Origin: VFJL01 sp037147395
GTDB taxonomy: Bacteria; Pseudomonadota; Gammaproteobacteria; Burkholderiales; Nitrosomonadaceae
Reading direction: 5' to 3'
DNA length: 64,000 nucleotides
Assembly (NCBI GenBank): GCA_037147395.1
Contig: JBAWVG010000002.1
Location: 1 to 64,000 of the forward strand
Positions 62,984-64,000 of the stretch are shown here, piece by piece; position 1 is the stretch's first letter; each line of letters begins with the position of its first letter. The notes beneath the pieces were generated by a model. That model worked only from the letters and a program-made list of their open reading frames with translations. It searched no databases and was not told the origin of the DNA. The position numbers and the translations under genes are program-made.

Positions 62984-64000
62984 CTACTCTTTACTCTGCA
63001 TCTGTAACATCTCAGCAGCATGTTGAAGCGTGGCGTCGGTAATCTTCATACCCCCTATCATACGAGCAATTTCTTCAACTCTCTGCCGCTGATCGAGCAC
63101 AGTGATATGGCTGGTTACTCTTCCGCCATCGGAATGATCAGCCGATTTTGCAACTTGCCATTGCTGATCGGCTGCCGAAGCGACCTGCGCCAAGTGGGTG
63201 ACACACATTACCTGGCGCTCTTCCCCAAGTTTTTTCAGCATGGTGCCCACTATTTCGGCCACGCGCCCACCGATGCCTGAATCAACCTCATCGAATATCA
63301 GCGTTGGCGCTGTTCCAATCTTGCTAGTAATGACCTGTATCGCCAGACTGATCCGTGATAACTCACCACCCGAAGCAACCTTTGCCAGAGGCCTCAGCGG
63401 CAATCCCTGATGAGCGGAGACCTGAAATTCGATCTGCTCCATTCCATGAGCGTTACCCTGCTCTAAGGGGATTAACCCCACCGAGAATCCCCCTCCTGCC
63501 ATCGCAAGGGTCTGCATCGCGTCACTCACCTGCTGGGATAGTATCTTGGCTGCTTTATTTCTGGTCTCAGTTAAAGATCTAGCATGCTCGAGATATGCTT
63601 CCATGGCGACCACCTCCTCTCGTGCGAGTGCCTCGCCATCTCCCCCCTGCGTTAACTCCTCCAGTCGAGTAGTGGATGTTACCAACAGATCTGGTAGTTC
63701 GTCAGGGCTCACACGATACTTCCTAGCCGCAGCGTGAATCGCTGTTAGGCGTTGCTCCATCTCCTGCAGTCGTTGCGGATCTAAATCGAGACGCTGTTGA
63801 TAATGACCGAGCTCGTATACTGCTTCCTGCAACTGAATTTGTGCAGACTCTAGTAAATCGAGCACAGATCTCAAACCGATGTCGTAGCTGAGTAATCCTT
63901 GGAGGCGAGAGATGACCGCATTGACCTGTGCCAGCGAGGCTAGTTCGCCGTCCGACAGAACTTCTAGGCCCACCTGCGTTGCCTCTAACAAACTAGCGGC
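62984..64000 (-). CDS. recN: DNA repair protein RecN (partial, C-terminal part)
   Basis: SMC-like ATPase acting in double-strand-break repair. Only the C-terminal ~339 codons are in the window; the N-terminal Walker A half lies beyond the right edge. Visible are the long coiled coil, the hinge region, the ABC signature SGGELSRISLAIQVI, Walker B TLIFDEVDSGIGG, and CVTHLAQVAS with the switch His, ending MLQMQSKE. Convergent with the carbonic anhydrase gene. Confidence 0.95.
   Translation of the reverse strand, partial: AASLLEATQVGLEVLSDGELASLAQVNAVISRLQGLLSYDIGLRSVLDLLESAQIQLQEAVYELGHYQQRLDLDPQRLQEMEQRLTAIHAAARKYRVSPDELPDLLVTSTTRLEELTQGGDGEALAREEVVAMEAYLEHARSLTETRNKAAKILSQQVSDAMQTLAMAGGGFSVGLIPLEQGNAHGMEQIEFQVSAHQGLPLRPLAKVASGGELSRISLAIQVITSKIGTAPTLIFDEVDSGIGGRVAEIVGTMLKKLGEERQVMCVTHLAQVASAADQQWQVAKSADHSDGGRVTSHITVLDQRQRVEEIARMIGGMKITDATLQHAAEMLQMQSKE

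Overview
This 64 kb window reads as ordinary chromosomal core of a Gram-negative bacterium, most likely a betaproteobacterium (possibly of the Nitrosomonadales type). The call rests on gene order: dusB-fis-purH; yicC-gmk-rpoZ-spoT with rph-rdgB-hemW; thiS-thiG-trmB; tRNA-Leu-tig-clpP-clpX-lon; rpe-gph-trpE; and ndk-rlmN-rodZ-ispG-hisS-yfgM-bamB-der. Three ubiquinone genes (ubiH, ubiK, ubiX) indicate a respiratory proteobacterium, and HpnD indicates squalene or hopanoid synthesis. Base composition looks even, about half G+C. Genus-level placement is inference.

Layout. 1-6.7 kb (minus): purH (cut by the window edge), fis, dusB, ubiH, a small membrane protein, pepP, and the murU-amgK muropeptide-recycling pair. 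6.8-8.6 kb (plus): ubiK and a secreted trypsin-fold/TPR protein that appears to have lost its catalytic residues. 8.6-14.3 kb: fapA (minus) and metH (plus) around the only gene-free stretch over 300 bp. 14.3-18.6 kb (minus): yicC-gmk-rpoZ-spoT. 18.7-21.3 kb (plus): rph-rdgB-hemW. 21.3-23.1 kb (minus): thiS-thiG-trmB. 23.3-25.2 kb (plus): tRNA-Gly, mutY, 5-FTHF cyclo-ligase. 25.2-34.6 kb (minus): ubiX, rapZ, the proteostasis block lon-clpX-clpP-tig, tRNA-Leu, an SDR and hpnD. 34.8-36.8 kb (minus): groES-groEL with a CIRCE operator and a strong terminator. 37-41.1 kb (plus): bioA, an MBL/beta-CASP hydrolase and dacB. 41.2-44.1 kb (minus): rpe-gph-trpE. Then apaG (plus), the long minus-strand run ndk...der, an M1-like peptidase coupled to a ChaN-PDZ protein, purL, plus-strand nnr and a beta-carbonic anhydrase, and the 3' part of recN.

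Regulation visible in the DNA includes a CIRCE/HrcA site overlapping the groESL promoter, a heat-shock sigma-32-type promoter before lon, good sigma-70-type promoters before rpoZ and fapA, and a pair of near-identical promoters in inverted orientation facing thiS and tRNA-Gly.

I found no CRISPR array, prophage, insertion sequence, integrase, toxin-antitoxin pair or defence island, and no clearly novel multi-gene system. The most interesting items are the mirrored promoter repeat at 23.1-23.3 kb, the putative pseudoprotease-TPR protein, the coupled M1-like/ChaN-PDZ pair, and several breaks in usual gene order (trpE without trpGDC, rlmN-rodZ without pilW, solitary hpnD).
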